Below are positions 51,280 to 62,928 of a DNA stretch of 64,000 nt, one piece after another; positions within the stretch are counted from its first letter, which is position 1; each line of letters opens with the position of its first letter. Made by a program: the position numbers and the translations under genes. The notes under the pieces were generated by a model, which was not told where the DNA came from, searched no databases, and saw only the letters and a program-made list of their open reading frames with translations. Source of the stretch: Erythrobacter sp. CCH5-A1 (lineage in GTDB: Bacteria > Pseudomonadota > Alphaproteobacteria > Sphingomonadales > Sphingomonadaceae); the NCBI RefSeq assembly GCF_001557115.1, contig NZ_LSKQ01000174.1, forward strand, positions 1-64,000. Direction: 5' to 3'.

Positions 51280-52231
51280 CTTCGAGCCTGTAAAATACGC
51301 CATTCCCCTGTTCGTCATCGCGGTGCTGGCCGAGATGATCTGGGCGAAATTCCGCGCGCCCGAGGCCTATGAGCCGAAGGACACCCTCGTCAGCCTGATG
51401 TTCGGCCTCGGCTCGACCGTGGCGGGGGCCTTGCTGGGCGGCTTCGCGCTCACCGTGTTCATCAAGACCTACGAATACCGCGTCTTCGACTTCGGCCCCG
51501 AGTGGTGGGCGGTGTGGTGGGCCTGGCCGGTCTGCTTCGTGCTCGACGACCTCAAGTATTACTGGGTCCACCGCGCCGGGCACCGCATCCGCTGGATGTG
51601 GGCGAGCCACGTGAACCACCATTCGAGCCAGCACTACAACCTTTCAACCGCGCTGCGGCAGACATGGACCGGGATGTTTACCTTCGGCTTCCTCTTTGCG
51701 GTGCCGCTGGTGCTGCTCGGGTTCCACCCGGCGATGATCGCGATCTGCGGCGGGTTCAACCTCATCTACCAGTTCTGGATCCACACCGAGGCGATTGGCA
51801 GGATGCCGCGCTGGTTCGAGGCGGTGATGAACACCCCCTCGCACCACCGCGTCCACCATGCGACCAACCCGCGCTATCTCGATACGAACTACGCGGGCGT
51901 CTTCATCGTCTGGGACAAGCTGTTCGGCACCTTCACTCCCGAGGTCGATGACGAGAAAATCCGCTACGGGATCGTCAAGCAGCTCGGCAGCTTCAACCTC
52001 CTGTGGTCGGTATTTCACGAATGGATCGGGATGCTCTCCGACATCTGGCGCGCGCCGTGGAAGCACAAGCTTGCCTACCTGCTGCGCGAGCCGGGATGGA
52101 GCCATGACGGCAGCCGCGAGACCTCGGACATGATCCGCGCAAAGTGGCAGGCGCGGGTCGGCACCGCTGCGCCACAAACTGCATCAGTAGCTGATCGAAA
52201 CCCGATTGCGGGGACGCAAGAAGCTGCTTAA
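51272..52231 (+). CDS. sterol desaturase/fatty acid hydroxylase family protein
   Basis: A 319-residue integral membrane di-iron enzyme. The histidine boxes are H100/H104 (HRAGH), H113/H116/H117 (HVNHH), H171, and H191-H196 (HHRVHH). It would hydroxylate or desaturate a lipid such as a carotenoid, sterol-like or sphingolipid chain. Substrate is not evident. It follows a small membrane protein gene with an eight-base overlap. Confidence 0.92.
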   Translation: MPDFEPVKYAIPLFVIAVLAEMIWAKFRAPEAYEPKDTLVSLMFGLGSTVAGALLGGFALTVFIKTYEYRVFDFGPEWWAVWWAWPVCFVLDDLKYYWVHRAGHRIRWMWASHVNHHSSQHYNLSTALRQTWTGMFTFGFLFAVPLVLLGFHPAMIAICGGFNLIYQFWIHTEAIGRMPRWFEAVMNTPSHHRVHHATNPRYLDTNYAGVFIVWDKLFGTFTPEVDDEKIRYGIVKQLGSFNLLWSVFHEWIGMLSDIWRAPWKHKLAYLLREPGWSHDGSRETSDMIRAKWQARVGTAAPQTASVADRNPIAGTQEAA

Positions 52232-52255
52232 TCTCCCCCGTCAAAGGGAGAGATC

Positions 52256-53842
52256 ATGGAAAGTTTCGACTACATCGTCATCGGCGGTGGCAGCGCGGGC
52301 AGCGCTGTCGCGGGGCGCCTTGCCGTCGACGGCACGCGGCGGGTGTGCCTGCTGGAAGCGGGCGGGCGCAACGACAACATCCTCGTCAAGACCCCGGGCT
52401 TCATGCCTTTCCTGCTCAAGAACGCGAACTACCGCTACGAAACGGTGCCGCAGAAGGGCCTGAACGGGCGCACCGGCTACCAGCCGCGTGGGCGGGGCCT
52501 CGGCGGCTCCTCGGCGATCAACGCGATGGTCTATATCCGCGGCAACCGCTGGGACTATGACAACTGGGCCGCGATGGGCGCGACCGGCTGGGGCTATGAC
52601 GACGTGCTCCCCTACTTCAAGCGCGCCGAAGCCAACGAGCGCGGGGGCGACGACTTCCACGGCGCCGGTGGCCCGCTGTTCGTCGAGGACCAGAAATACG
52701 CCAATCCCGCCAGCCACGCCTTTGTCGAGGCGGCCGCCGCGCTCCAGCTGCGCACGAACCGCGATTTCAACGGCGAACGGCAGGAGGGCTTCGGCCTATA
52801 CCAGGTCACCCAGCACAAGGGCGAACGCTGGTCTGCGGCGCGCGCCTATGTCGAGCCGATCCGCGGGGCAGGCAATTTCGCGGTGCGCACCGACACGCTG
52901 GTCGAGAAGCTGGTGATCGAGGCCGGGCGCGTCACCGGGGTGCAGATCCGGCGCGGCGGCAAGCGCGAGACGCTGCTCGCGAAGGCCGGCGTGGTGCTGA
53001 GCGCGGGGGCGTTCAATTCCCCCCAGATTCTGATGCTCTCCGGCATCGGCCCGGCCGCGCACCTCAAGGATCACGGCATCGACGTGGTGGTCGATCGGCC
53101 CGCGGTGGGCGGCAATCTTCAGGACCACATCGACTATGTCTCGGGCTGGGAGACGGAGAGCGACGTGCCAATGGGTCAGACCCTCAAGGGTACGCTCAAG
53201 ATGGCCGCGGCGATTCTCGAACACCGCCGCAAGCGGACCGGCGTGATGACCACCTGCTATGCCGAAGCGGGCGGGTTCTGGACCGTCATGCCTGACAGCC
53301 CTGCGCCGGACGTGCAGTGGCACTTCGTCCCCGCCGTGCTCGAGGATCACGGGCGCGAGAAGGTGAAGGCGCACGGCTTCTCGCTCCACGCCTGCGTGCT
53401 CAGGCCCGAGAGCCGCGGGACGGTGCGCCTCGGCAGCGCCGATGCCGCCGCCGCGCCGGTGATCGATCCCAACTTCCTCGACGACGAGCGCGATATGGCC
53501 TGCTTGCGCGCGGGCGTGCGCCTGTCGCACCGCATCGCCGAAGCCCCGCCGTTGCAGGCCTTCGGCCCGCGCGACCGGCACCCGATCGACCTCAACGATG
53601 ACGCCGCGCTCGACACGCTGATCCGCGCGCGGGCGGACACGGTCTATCACCCCGTCGGCACGTGCCGCATGGGCTCTGACGCGGACGCCGTGGTCGATCC
53701 GACGCTGAGGCTCAACGGTCTCGAGGGCCTGTGGGTGGCGGATGCGAGCGTGATGCCCAAGCTCGTCAGCGGCAACACCAACGCGCCGAGCATCATGATC
53801 GGCGAGCGGTGTGCGGACTTCGTGATGGCAGCCGAGCGGTGA
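52256..53842 (+). CDS. GMC-family FAD oxidoreductase (choline dehydrogenase-like)
   Basis: A 528-residue glucose-methanol-choline oxidoreductase. The FAD loop GGGSAG is at 10-15, PRGRGLGGSSAINAM is the first GMC signature and GVVLSAGAFNSPQILMLSGIG the second. The active-site histidine lies in YHPVGTCRMG and the second His/Asn in SGNTNAPS. It oxidises an alcohol of unknown identity. It overlaps the following small gene (GTGA). Confidence 0.93.
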   Translation: MESFDYIVIGGGSAGSAVAGRLAVDGTRRVCLLEAGGRNDNILVKTPGFMPFLLKNANYRYETVPQKGLNGRTGYQPRGRGLGGSSAINAMVYIRGNRWDYDNWAAMGATGWGYDDVLPYFKRAEANERGGDDFHGAGGPLFVEDQKYANPASHAFVEAAAALQLRTNRDFNGERQEGFGLYQVTQHKGERWSAARAYVEPIRGAGNFAVRTDTLVEKLVIEAGRVTGVQIRRGGKRETLLAKAGVVLSAGAFNSPQILMLSGIGPAAHLKDHGIDVVVDRPAVGGNLQDHIDYVSGWETESDVPMGQTLKGTLKMAAAILEHRRKRTGVMTTCYAEAGGFWTVMPDSPAPDVQWHFVPAVLEDHGREKVKAHGFSLHACVLRPESRGTVRLGSADAAAAPVIDPNFLDDERDMACLRAGVRLSHRIAEAPPLQAFGPRDRHPIDLNDDAALDTLIRARADTVYHPVGTCRMGSDADAVVDPTLRLNGLEGLWVADASVMPKLVSGNTNAPSIMIGERCADFVMAAER

Positions 53843-54150
53843 ACAGCGAACAACTCGCCGCCATTCTCCACGCAGGGGCTGTCGACGAGTTGGTCGCCAC
53901 CTACGAAGGCTTGCTGCGCAATGTGGACCGGAACAAGGCAACTGATCCGTACTGGCAAGCTCTGCTGCGCCTGTTCGATACTCTCGATGAGGACGGACAA
54001 GCCGTGCTGGTGCGGGTCATGCGGCAGACCAGTGTCGATGCGGTGTCATCCGCCTTGTCCTTGCTCGAAGTGCACGACGAAGACCTCGCGTGGTCCGAAA
54101 TTCAGGACGCTTTCCTGCTGATCGAGGAAGAGCATCCCTCCAACCGATAA
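53839..54150 (+). CDS. hypothetical acidic helical protein
   Basis: A 103-residue predicted all-helical acidic protein (ILHAGAVDELVATYEGLL, DPYWQALLRLFDTLDEDG). GTG start overlaps the GMC stop in a GTGA junction. No recognised family. Probably co-expressed with the oxidoreductase; it ends 10 bases before a bidirectional terminator. Confidence 0.72.
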   Translation: MNSEQLAAILHAGAVDELVATYEGLLRNVDRNKATDPYWQALLRLFDTLDEDGQAVLVRVMRQTSVDAVSSALSLLEVHDEDLAWSEIQDAFLLIEEEHPSNR

Positions 54151-54160
54151 AATAAAAAAT

Positions 54161-54187
54161 GGCCGGAGAGCTTTCGCTACTCCGGCC
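54161..54187. terminator. bidirectional rho-independent terminator
   Basis: Eight-bp stem GGCCGGAG (54161-54168) / CTCCGGCC (54180-54187) with an A-rich run on the left (AATAAAAAAT) and TTATT on the right. It separates the convergent 53839 gene and amtB. Confidence 0.88.
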
Positions 54188-54284
54188 TTATTCAGTTTGT
54201 TCGTTCGCAGGAGGAACAAGGTGAGGCGGGGGGAGGGGAGAGGGAGAGAGAGGCCTCCCCCCGCCAAGCTTGGTGGTGAGGGGC

Positions 54285-55703
54285 TTAGTTGTAAGCCCGC
54301 TCGCCGTGTTCGGAGATGTCGAGGCCGTTGGTTTCGGCTTCGGCGTCGGGGCGCAGCCCGATGGTGTACTTGAGTGCGGCGAACAGCACCGCCGACACGA
54401 CCCCGGTCCACGCGACGGTCACGCCGACGGCGTAGATCTGGGTCATCACCTGGCCCGCGAGGTCGAACTCGCCAGCGACGGCCACCGGCGCGGTGTAGTC
54501 GATCCAGCCCTGCCCGCCGAGCGCCGGGTCGGCGACGATGCCGGTCCCGATCGCGCCGACGATCCCGCCAACCGCGTGGATGCCGAAGACATCGAGGCTG
54601 TCGTCGTAGTTGAGCTTGTTCTTCACCGTGGTGACGAAGAAGTAGCAGATGACCGAGGCAACGGCGCCGAGGATGATCGCGGTGCCGGGGTGGGCGAAGC
54701 CCGCCGCCGGGGTGATCGCAACGAGGCCGGCCACCACACCCGAGACCGCGCCGAGCAGCGAGGCCTTCTTGTGGGTGATCTGTTCGATGATCGCCCAGGT
54801 CGCACCCGCCGCCGCCGTGGCAACGAAGGTGTTGATGAAGGCGAGCGCGGCGAAGGCGTTGGATTCGAGCGCCGAGCCGGCGTTGAACCCGAACCAGCCG
54901 ATCCACAGCAGGCTGGCGCCGATCATGGTCATCACCAGGCTGTGCGGCGGCATGGGTTCCTTCTTGTAGCCGATGCGCGGGCCGATCACGAGGCAGCCGA
55001 TGAGACCGGCAATGCCCGCATTGATGTGCACCACGGTGCCGCCGGCGAAGTCGAGCGCGCCCCAGCCCCACAGCAGGCCGGTGTCGGTCGGCGCGGCGTG
55101 GAGGAAGTCAGGGCCGGCCCAGTACCACACCATGTGCGCGATCGGGAAATAGGCGAGCGTCATCCAAGCGACCACGAAGATGATCAGCGGGGTGAACTTC
55201 ACGCGCTCGGCAAAGGCGCCGACGATCAGCGCCGGGGTGATGCAGGCGAAGGTCATTTGGAACATCACGAAGACCAGCTCGGGCAGGTACACCCCGTTCG
55301 AGAAGGTCGCCGCGAGACTGGTGACGCTGACCCCCTTGAGGAAGGCCTTGTCGAGCCCGCCGAACAGCGACGGGAAGGGCGTGCCGGTCGAGGTGAAGGC
55401 CATGGAATAGCCCCATCCGAACCACACCAGCGCGGCGACGCAGACGATGGTGAGCACCTGCATCAGCACCGAAAGCATGTTTTTGGCGCGCACCAGGCCG
55501 CCGTAGAACAGCGCGAGTGCGGGAACGCTCATCATCAGGACCAGCGCGGTCGAGACCATCATCCAGGCGACATCGCCCTTGTTGACCATCTCGGCGGTAG
55601 GCACGAACGGCGTCGGCGCCGCCGCGGGCGCGGCCATGGCCGGCGCGGCGAGCAGCGCCGCCCCGGTCGCGGCGATCGCCAGATTGGAGAGAATGCGCTT
55701 CAT
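54285..55703 (-). CDS. amtB: ammonium transporter
   Basis: A 472-residue Amt channel. It has an N-terminal signal-like segment and roughly eleven membrane helices. The conserved twin histidines are in GGTVVHINAGIAG and DVFGIHAVGGIVG, and PALALFYGGLVRAKN opens the family core. Encoded 14 bases after glnK under a sigma-54 promoter, as in many proteobacteria; GlnK blocks the pore under nitrogen excess. Confidence 0.96.
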   Translation of the reverse strand: MKRILSNLAIAATGAALLAAPAMAAPAAAPTPFVPTAEMVNKGDVAWMMVSTALVLMMSVPALALFYGGLVRAKNMLSVLMQVLTIVCVAALVWFGWGYSMAFTSTGTPFPSLFGGLDKAFLKGVSVTSLAATFSNGVYLPELVFVMFQMTFACITPALIVGAFAERVKFTPLIIFVVAWMTLAYFPIAHMVWYWAGPDFLHAAPTDTGLLWGWGALDFAGGTVVHINAGIAGLIGCLVIGPRIGYKKEPMPPHSLVMTMIGASLLWIGWFGFNAGSALESNAFAALAFINTFVATAAAGATWAIIEQITHKKASLLGAVSGVVAGLVAITPAAGFAHPGTAIILGAVASVICYFFVTTVKNKLNYDDSLDVFGIHAVGGIVGAIGTGIVADPALGGQGWIDYTAPVAVAGEFDLAGQVMTQIYAVGVTVAWTGVVSAVLFAALKYTIGLRPDAEAETNGLDISEHGERAYN

Positions 55704-55717
55704 TGCTTTGATTCCCC

Positions 55718-56203
<486 letters not shown>

Positions 56204-56238
56204 TTAACGATTGGGCAATTTTTGCGGTCAGTCGTGTG

Positions 56239-56796
56239 TCATTCGCCTGCAATGTAGCGAGCCGTCGCGCGGGTCGGCAGGCCGTCGATGCTGCGGGTGC
56301 GGGTCGCCATCTTCGCTTCCCACTTCGCCGGGTCGGACTGGCGGTGCGCTTTCTTGAGCGTCTCGCGCTCGCCTTCCAGCGTCATGAAGGGCACGCCCCA
56401 CCCGCAGGAGGACTGCACGCTCTCCACCGCGATGTCGAAGATCTGGCGGGTGCCGGGCATCAGGGTGAAGTGCGCCGCAAGATCGGCCCAGTCAGCGTCC
56501 TGCGGCAGCACCGCCCGCCCGCGCCCGTAGAGACGCAGGATCAGAGCGGGCTGCTGGAAGTTGCAGAACATCACCGTGATCCGGCCATCAGCGGCGAGAT
56601 GCGCGTGGGTCTCGTTCCCCGAACCGCCAAGGTCGAGATAGGCGACCCGCGTCGGCGAGAGCACCCGGAAGGCGTCATAGCCCTTGGGGCTGAGGTTGAT
56701 CCGCCCCTCGGCCGCCGCCGTCGCCACGAAGAACACCGGCTGGGCGGCGATCATGGCCATGTGCTTTTCGGTAAGCGCCTCGGTGAAATCGGCCAT
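56239..56796 (-). CDS. pyridoxamine 5'-phosphate oxidase-related flavin-binding protein
   Basis: A 185-residue split-barrel protein. GRINLSPKGYDAFRVLSPTRVAYLDLGGSGNETHAHL follows the pattern of PNPOx-like proteins that bind FMN or F420 (SPKG and GNET motifs). It is not classical PdxH. Function may be a flavin reductase or stress protein. A near-palindromic motif lies about 215 bases upstream. Confidence 0.85.
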   Translation of the reverse strand: MADFTEALTEKHMAMIAAQPVFFVATAAAEGRINLSPKGYDAFRVLSPTRVAYLDLGGSGNETHAHLAADGRITVMFCNFQQPALILRLYGRGRAVLPQDADWADLAAHFTLMPGTRQIFDIAVESVQSSCGWGVPFMTLEGERETLKKAHRQSDPAKWEAKMATRTRSIDGLPTRATARYIAGE

Positions 56797-57006
56797 GAGC
56801 AGACCCTCCTTGCTCGGGTTCTAGCCCGTATCAGCAGGCTTTCCTACAGCCATGGTGCGGGGGTAGATTGCCGGCGGCTCTTTCGCATCGTCGTTGCCGC
56901 GCACGGAAGTCTGAAGCCCCACGCGGGCCGGTGAACGCCGTGCACAGTGTCAACTTCGGTTTTGGCGCGCAAATCTATGAAATAAAACAGATATTCCTGT
57001 AGGATT

Positions 57007-57040
57007 GCGAAGTTTACAGTGTCAACTTTGTAAACTTCGC
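57007..57040. promoter_or_regulatory. operator-like palindromes and hairpin
   Basis: A 19-base dyad at 57010-57028 (AAGTTTACA g TGTCAACTT, 8 of 9 pairs symmetric) looks like a TetR-type operator. It lies in an 11-bp perfect hairpin (57007-57017 with 57030-57040). Its half ACAGTGTCAACTT recurs exactly at 56944-56956. Position is between the alpha/beta-hydrolase stop and the PNPOx-like start. Confidence 0.55.
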
Positions 57041-57056
57041 CTCTCGCCCGTCCGGC

Positions 57057-57938
57057 TTACAGAAAATCCCGCAAAGTCTTGATAAAGCGGTCGAACTGGT
57101 CGTGGTGGAGCCAGTGGCCGGCCTTTTCGAACTCGATCACGCTCGCGGTCTTGAAGTGGGCGATCCGCCCGTCCTTCTCCGGGTTCGAGGCCCACGAATC
57201 CTCCCCGTAGAGCAGCAGCGTCGGACAGCGGATCGCGCCCCACAGCTGTTCGATGAACTCGTCGCCGATATCCTCGACCGGCCAGACGTTGAGGTGCGGG
57301 TCGAACTTCCAGCTATAGGTGCCGTCCTCGTTGCGGTTGACCCCGTGGACGGTGAGGTGGCGCGCCTGTTCCTCGGTGAGGTAGGCGTTCTCCTCGATCA
57401 TGCGGGCGAAGGCGGCCTCGATGCTCTCGTACTTGCGCGGCGTGCGGCCCGCGGCCTTGCGCTTCTTCTCGATCCACTCGGCGAGGCGTTCGGGATAGGG
57501 CTGGCTGCGCTGCTTCTCGCGCCATTCGGGCGAGGGGCCGAGGCCCTCGATCGCGACGAGCTTGGTCACCATGTCCGGGAAGGCCCCGGCATAGCGCAGC
57601 GCGACATTCCCGCCCATCGAATGGGCCACCATCCGCACCGGGCCGACGCCCAATTGGTGAACCAGCTGGGCAAGGTCGTAGACCATGTCGCCCGCCGAAT
57701 AGACCCCGTCCGAGACCCAGTCGGAATCGCCATGCCCGCGGTGGTCCATGGCGATGACATGGTAGTCCTCGCGCAGCGCCTCGGCGGTCCAGTCCCAGCT
57801 GCGCGCGTGGTCGCGGCCCCCGTGCACCAGCACCAGCGGCGGCTTCCCCCTGCCGCCCCAGTCGAGGTAGTTGAGCTTGAGGCGCTGCGAGATGAAGCTC
57901 TGCGAGGTCGGGCCGGTCGTATCCATGGACCCCGCCAT
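57057..57938 (-). CDS. alpha/beta hydrolase
   Basis: About 293 residues. The nucleophile is S107 (AHSMGGN), the acid is in LLYGEDSWA and the histidine in GHWLHHDQ; oxyanion segment LVHGGRDHARSWD. The cap region is Glu/Lys-rich. It hydrolyses an unknown ester, lactone or C-C bond. Two start ATGs are possible (57938 and 57926). It ends near an operator-like dyad, with prfC 26 bases upstream. Confidence 0.9.
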   Translation of the reverse strand: MAGSMDTTGPTSQSFISQRLKLNYLDWGGRGKPPLVLVHGGRDHARSWDWTAEALREDYHVIAMDHRGHGDSDWVSDGVYSAGDMVYDLAQLVHQLGVGPVRMVAHSMGGNVALRYAGAFPDMVTKLVAIEGLGPSPEWREKQRSQPYPERLAEWIEKKRKAAGRTPRKYESIEAAFARMIEENAYLTEEQARHLTVHGVNRNEDGTYSWKFDPHLNVWPVEDIGDEFIEQLWGAIRCPTLLLYGEDSWASNPEKDGRIAHFKTASVIEFEKAGHWLHHDQFDRFIKTLRDFL

Positions 57939-57964
57939 GCCGCGAAGCCCGCGCCCTCGCAAGC

Positions 57965-59485
<1,521 letters not shown>

Positions 59486-59490
59486 GGGTC

Positions 59491-59763
59491 TCAGCGGATC
59501 AGGGGGGAAGGGCAGGCGAGGATGAGGGCGGAAGGCAGGGTCTGCTGCATGTACCAGTCCTGCGCGATCACGAGAGCCGGAACAGCCAGCACGATCAGGT
59601 AGGCCGCCGAGCGCTCCAGGCGGATGGCAATCGCCGCGAGGACGCCGAAGGTGACGGCCGCGCCGACGACCGCCGCGAGCGGAGCGGTCAGGGCTTCGTT
59701 GCAGCTCGAGACGAGCTTGGGTGCAACGCCGAGCAAGGCAAGGCCGAGCGCCGCCAGCGCCAC
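59491..59763 (-). CDS. small membrane protein
   Basis: A 90-residue hydrophobic protein with about three membrane helices and one pair of cysteine-containing loops (SSCNEAL, LACPSP). A GTG at 59763 is the first standard start; the frame stays open upstream with MKR-like positively charged context from a CTG at 59796 that overlaps the SDR stop region. It is not recognised as a named family and lies five bases before prfC. Confidence 0.6.
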   Translation of the reverse strand: MALAALGLALLGVAPKLVSSCNEALTAPLAAVVGAAVTFGVLAAIAIRLERSAAYLIVLAVPALVIAQDWYMQQTLPSALILACPSPLIR

Positions 59764-59797
59764 GAGCGCGATGCAGAAGGCGGCGACCCTTTTCAGC

Positions 59798-60544
59798 TCA
59801 GCCCTCGCGCGCGACGCGGAAGCCCGCGAAGTCCTGGTTGACCGGCATCAGCTCGATCCGGTTGATGTTGAGGTGCGGCGGTAGGCTGGCGATCCAGCCG
59901 ATGGTGTCAGCGATGTCCTCGCCGGTCATCGGATTGACGCCCGCGTAGAGCTTGTCGCTGGCTTCCTGGCTGCCGGTGCGCACAAGGGTGAACTCGGTCT
60001 CGACCATCCCCGGCTCGATGCTGGTGACGCGCACGCCGGTGCCGTGGAGATCCGCGCGCAGGGCGAGGGTGAAGTGGTTCACGAAGGCCTTGGAGCCCGC
60101 GTAGACGTTGCCGCCCGGGTAGACGTAGTTCCCCGCGACCGAGCCGATGGCGATGATCGCGCCCTTCCGCTCGATCAGCTGCGGCAGGAGCTTGCGGGTC
60201 AGCACCACCATCGCGGTGACGTTGGTGTCGATCATCGTCTGCCAATCGTCGAGATTGGCATTCTGCGCCGGGCTGAGGCCCTGGGCGAGGCCCGCGTTGT
60301 TCACGAGCAGGTCGATCTCGCGAAAACCCTCGGGCAGGCTGGCGAGCGCGGCGTCCATCGCGGCGGTGTCGCGCACGTCGAAGCACACGGCATGGACCTT
60401 GTCCGCCCCCAGTTCCGCGACGAGCGCGTCCAAGCGCTCCTGCCGCCGCCCGGTCGCGACGCAGCGCCAGCCGTCGGCGACGAGGCGGCGCACGGTGGCG
60501 AGGCCGATGCCGGCGGTGGCGCCGGTGACGAAAGCCGTTTTCAT
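59798..60544 (-). CDS. SDR family NADP-dependent oxidoreductase (YdfG-like)
   Basis: A 248-residue classical SDR. NADP loop TGATAGIG (8-15), NNAG (87-90), and catalytic IGSVAG with YAGSK. Closely follows 3-hydroxy acid dehydrogenase YdfG, which oxidises serine and related 3-hydroxy acids (SIEPGMVETEF, LPPHLNINRIELMP). The start overlaps the pheT stop by four bases. Confidence 0.9.
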   Translation of the reverse strand: MKTAFVTGATAGIGLATVRRLVADGWRCVATGRRQERLDALVAELGADKVHAVCFDVRDTAAMDAALASLPEGFREIDLLVNNAGLAQGLSPAQNANLDDWQTMIDTNVTAMVVLTRKLLPQLIERKGAIIAIGSVAGNYVYPGGNVYAGSKAFVNHFTLALRADLHGTGVRVTSIEPGMVETEFTLVRTGSQEASDKLYAGVNPMTGEDIADTIGWIASLPPHLNINRIELMPVNQDFAGFRVAREG

Positions 60545-62928
60545 CCGCGCAGCTCCCCGCCCAGCTTGCCCGCGGCGGCCACCACTTTCTCGGCGATGGC
60601 CTTGAGGTCGGCGTCCTTGAAGCTCGCCTCGCCCGGCTGGAGCGTGACTTCGACCGCGATGGACTTCTTGCCCTCGGGCACGCCCTGTCCGGCGAAGACG
60701 TCGAAGACGCGCACGCCGGTGATGCTCGCCTTGTCGGCGCCCCGCACCGCGCGCACGAGGTCGCCCGCTGCCAGCGTTTCCGGAACGAGGAAGGCGAAAT
60801 CGCGGGTCACGGCCTGCAATGCGGGTGGGGTGAAGCCCGGACGCGCGAAAGCCGCGCCCTTCTTGGCGGGGATCGCCTCAAGGAACAGCTCGACCGCGGC
60901 AATCGGCCCGTCGGCATCGAAGGCCTTGAGCGTCGAGGGATGCACCATCCCGAAGCGCGCCAGCACCACCTTGGGGCCGAGCCTGAGGGTCGCCGACTGG
61001 CCGGGGTGGAACTGCGCCCCGGCCTCACCCATCACCACCAGATTGGCGACCGGAGCGCCCGTCGCTTCAAGCAGCTGGAGCGCCAGCGCCTTGGCGTCAT
61101 AGGCGTCGAAGGGCTTCGCCTTGCCGCTCTGCCAGCCGCGCGCCGTCTTCTCGCCCGCGAGCACAATGCCGAGGGTCGGCCTCTCGTCGCTGAGGCCGTC
61201 CTGGCCGCGGAAGTAGCGCCGCCCGATCTCGAACAGGCGCGAGGACGCCGCGCCGCGATCGGCATTGCGCTTGGCGGCCATCAGCAGGCCGGGGAGCAGC
61301 GAGGGGCGCATGGCCTTCATGTCCTCGCTGATCGGATTTGCCAGCGTCCAGAGCGGCTGATCGCTGGCGAAGTGTTCGGCGGCCCAAGTGGGGAGAAAGC
61401 TCCAGGTCACCGCCTCGATGAGGCCGCTTGCGGCCGCTGCGCGGCGCAGGCCCCGCTCGAGCTTCTGCTGCGGCGTGGCGGTGGGGCGGGCGACGCCTTC
61501 CACCCGGGGGAGAGCGACGCTCGCCACCTTGTCGAGGCCGTGGATGCGGACAACTTCCTCGACGATGTCGGCCGGCCCTTCGATGTCGTGGCGGCGCAGC
61601 GGGCAGGTGACCTGCCAATCGCCGCTGACGCTGAAGCCGAGGCTTTCGAGGATGCGCTTCTGTTCGGCCTCGGGCACATCGACCCCGCCGAGGCGGGTGG
61701 TGAGGCCCGGGTCGAAGGCGACAACCTTCGCCTGCGACGGGGGCGAACCGGCGCGCACCGCCTCGCTCGGTGTGCCGCCCGCAAACTCCACGATCAGCCC
61801 GGTCAGCAGGTCGAGGCCCCGGTCGAGAAACTCCGGGTCCACCCCGCGCTCGAAGCGCGTGCGGGCGTCGCTCGACAGACCCAGCTTGCGTCCCGTGGCG
61901 CCGATGCGCGCCGGATCGAAGTAGGCGATTTCGAGCAGCACGTCGGTGGTGTCGTCCTGCACCCCCGAATGCTCGCCGCCCATGATCCCGGCGATGTCGT
62001 GGACGCCCTTGTCGTCGGCGATCACCATCATCTCGGCATCGAGCGTGTAGGTCTTCTCGTTGAGCGCCAGCACTTGCTCGCCATCCTTGGCGCGCCGCGC
62101 CACCACCGCGCCCGAGAGCTTGGCGAGGTCATAGACGTGGGCCGGACGCCCGAAGCCGTGCATCAGGTAGTTGGTGAGGTCGACCAGCAGCGAGATCGGG
62201 CGTTGCCCTGCGCTCTTCAGCCGCGCCTGAAGCCAGTCAGGCGAGGGGCCGTTCTTCACCCCCGTCACCACCCGCCCGTAGAAGGCCGGACAGCCTTGCG
62301 CGTCGTCGGTGCGGATTTCGACCGGGCACGTGCCGCTTTCCGTGAAGGCGGGCATGGCGATGGGCTTCAAGGTGCCCAACCCCTTAGCGGCGAGGTCGCG
62401 GGCGATGCCGTAGACGCCCATGCAATCGGGGCGGTTGGGGGTTACGGCGACTTCGAACACCGGATCGCTGCCGTGATAGGCCGCGAAATCGGTGCCGACC
62501 GGTGCGTCGTCGGGCAGTTCGATGATCCCGTCGTGATCCTCGCCCAGCTCGAGCTCGCGGTTCGAGCACATCATGCCGTTGCTCTCGACCCCGCGGATCG
62601 CGCTCTTGCGCAGCACCATGCCGTTGGCGGGCACGGTCGCTCCGGGGAGCCCCAGCACGCCCTTCATCCCGGCGCGCGCATTGGGCGCGCCGCACACCAC
62701 CTGCAGCGGCTGGCCGTCTCCGGTGTCCACGGTGAGCACCTGAAGCTTGTCGGCATCGGGGTGCCGCGCGGCGGTCAGGACGTGGGCAATGCGGAAGCCC
62801 GCGAGCTTCTCGGCCGGGTCCTCCACGCCTTCCACCTCGAGCCCGATCGCGTTGAGCGCGTCGCAGATCTCCGCCACGGTGGCGGTCGTTTCAAGGTAAT
62901 CCTTGAGCCAGGTCAGCGAGAACTTCAT
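60541..62928 (-). CDS. pheT: phenylalanyl-tRNA synthetase beta subunit
   Basis: A 795-residue subunit. It contains the N-terminal tRNA-binding OB domain ([17 protein letters not shown]), B3/4 editing domain, B5 domain, catalytic-like core and C-terminal anticodon-binding domain ([16 protein letters not shown]). The ATG at 62928 ([12 protein letters not shown]) is the conserved start. It overlaps pheS by four bases. Confidence 0.96.
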   Translation of the reverse strand: MKFSLTWLKDYLETTATVAEICDALNAIGLEVEGVEDPAEKLAGFRIAHVLTAARHPDADKLQVLTVDTGDGQPLQVVCGAPNARAGMKGVLGLPGATVPANGMVLRKSAIRGVESNGMMCSNRELELGEDHDGIIELPDDAPVGTDFAAYHGSDPVFEVAVTPNRPDCMGVYGIARDLAAKGLGTLKPIAMPAFTESGTCPVEIRTDDAQGCPAFYGRVVTGVKNGPSPDWLQARLKSAGQRPISLLVDLTNYLMHGFGRPAHVYDLAKLSGAVVARRAKDGEQVLALNEKTYTLDAEMMVIADDKGVHDIAGIMGGEHSGVQDDTTDVLLEIAYFDPARIGATGRKLGLSSDARTRFERGVDPEFLDRGLDLLTGLIVEFAGGTPSEAVRAGSPPSQAKVVAFDPGLTTRLGGVDVPEAEQKRILESLGFSVSGDWQVTCPLRRHDIEGPADIVEEVVRIHGLDKVASVALPRVEGVARPTATPQQKLERGLRRAAAASGLIEAVTWSFLPTWAAEHFASDQPLWTLANPISEDMKAMRPSLLPGLLMAAKRNADRGAASSRLFEIGRRYFRGQDGLSDERPTLGIVLAGEKTARGWQSGKAKPFDAYDAKALALQLLEATGAPVANLVVMGEAGAQFHPGQSATLRLGPKVVLARFGMVHPSTLKAFDADGPIAAVELFLEAIPAKKGAAFARPGFTPPALQAVTRDFAFLVPETLAAGDLVRAVRGADKASITGVRVFDVFAGQGVPEGKKSIAVEVTLQPGEASFKDADLKAIAEKVVAAAGKLGGELRG

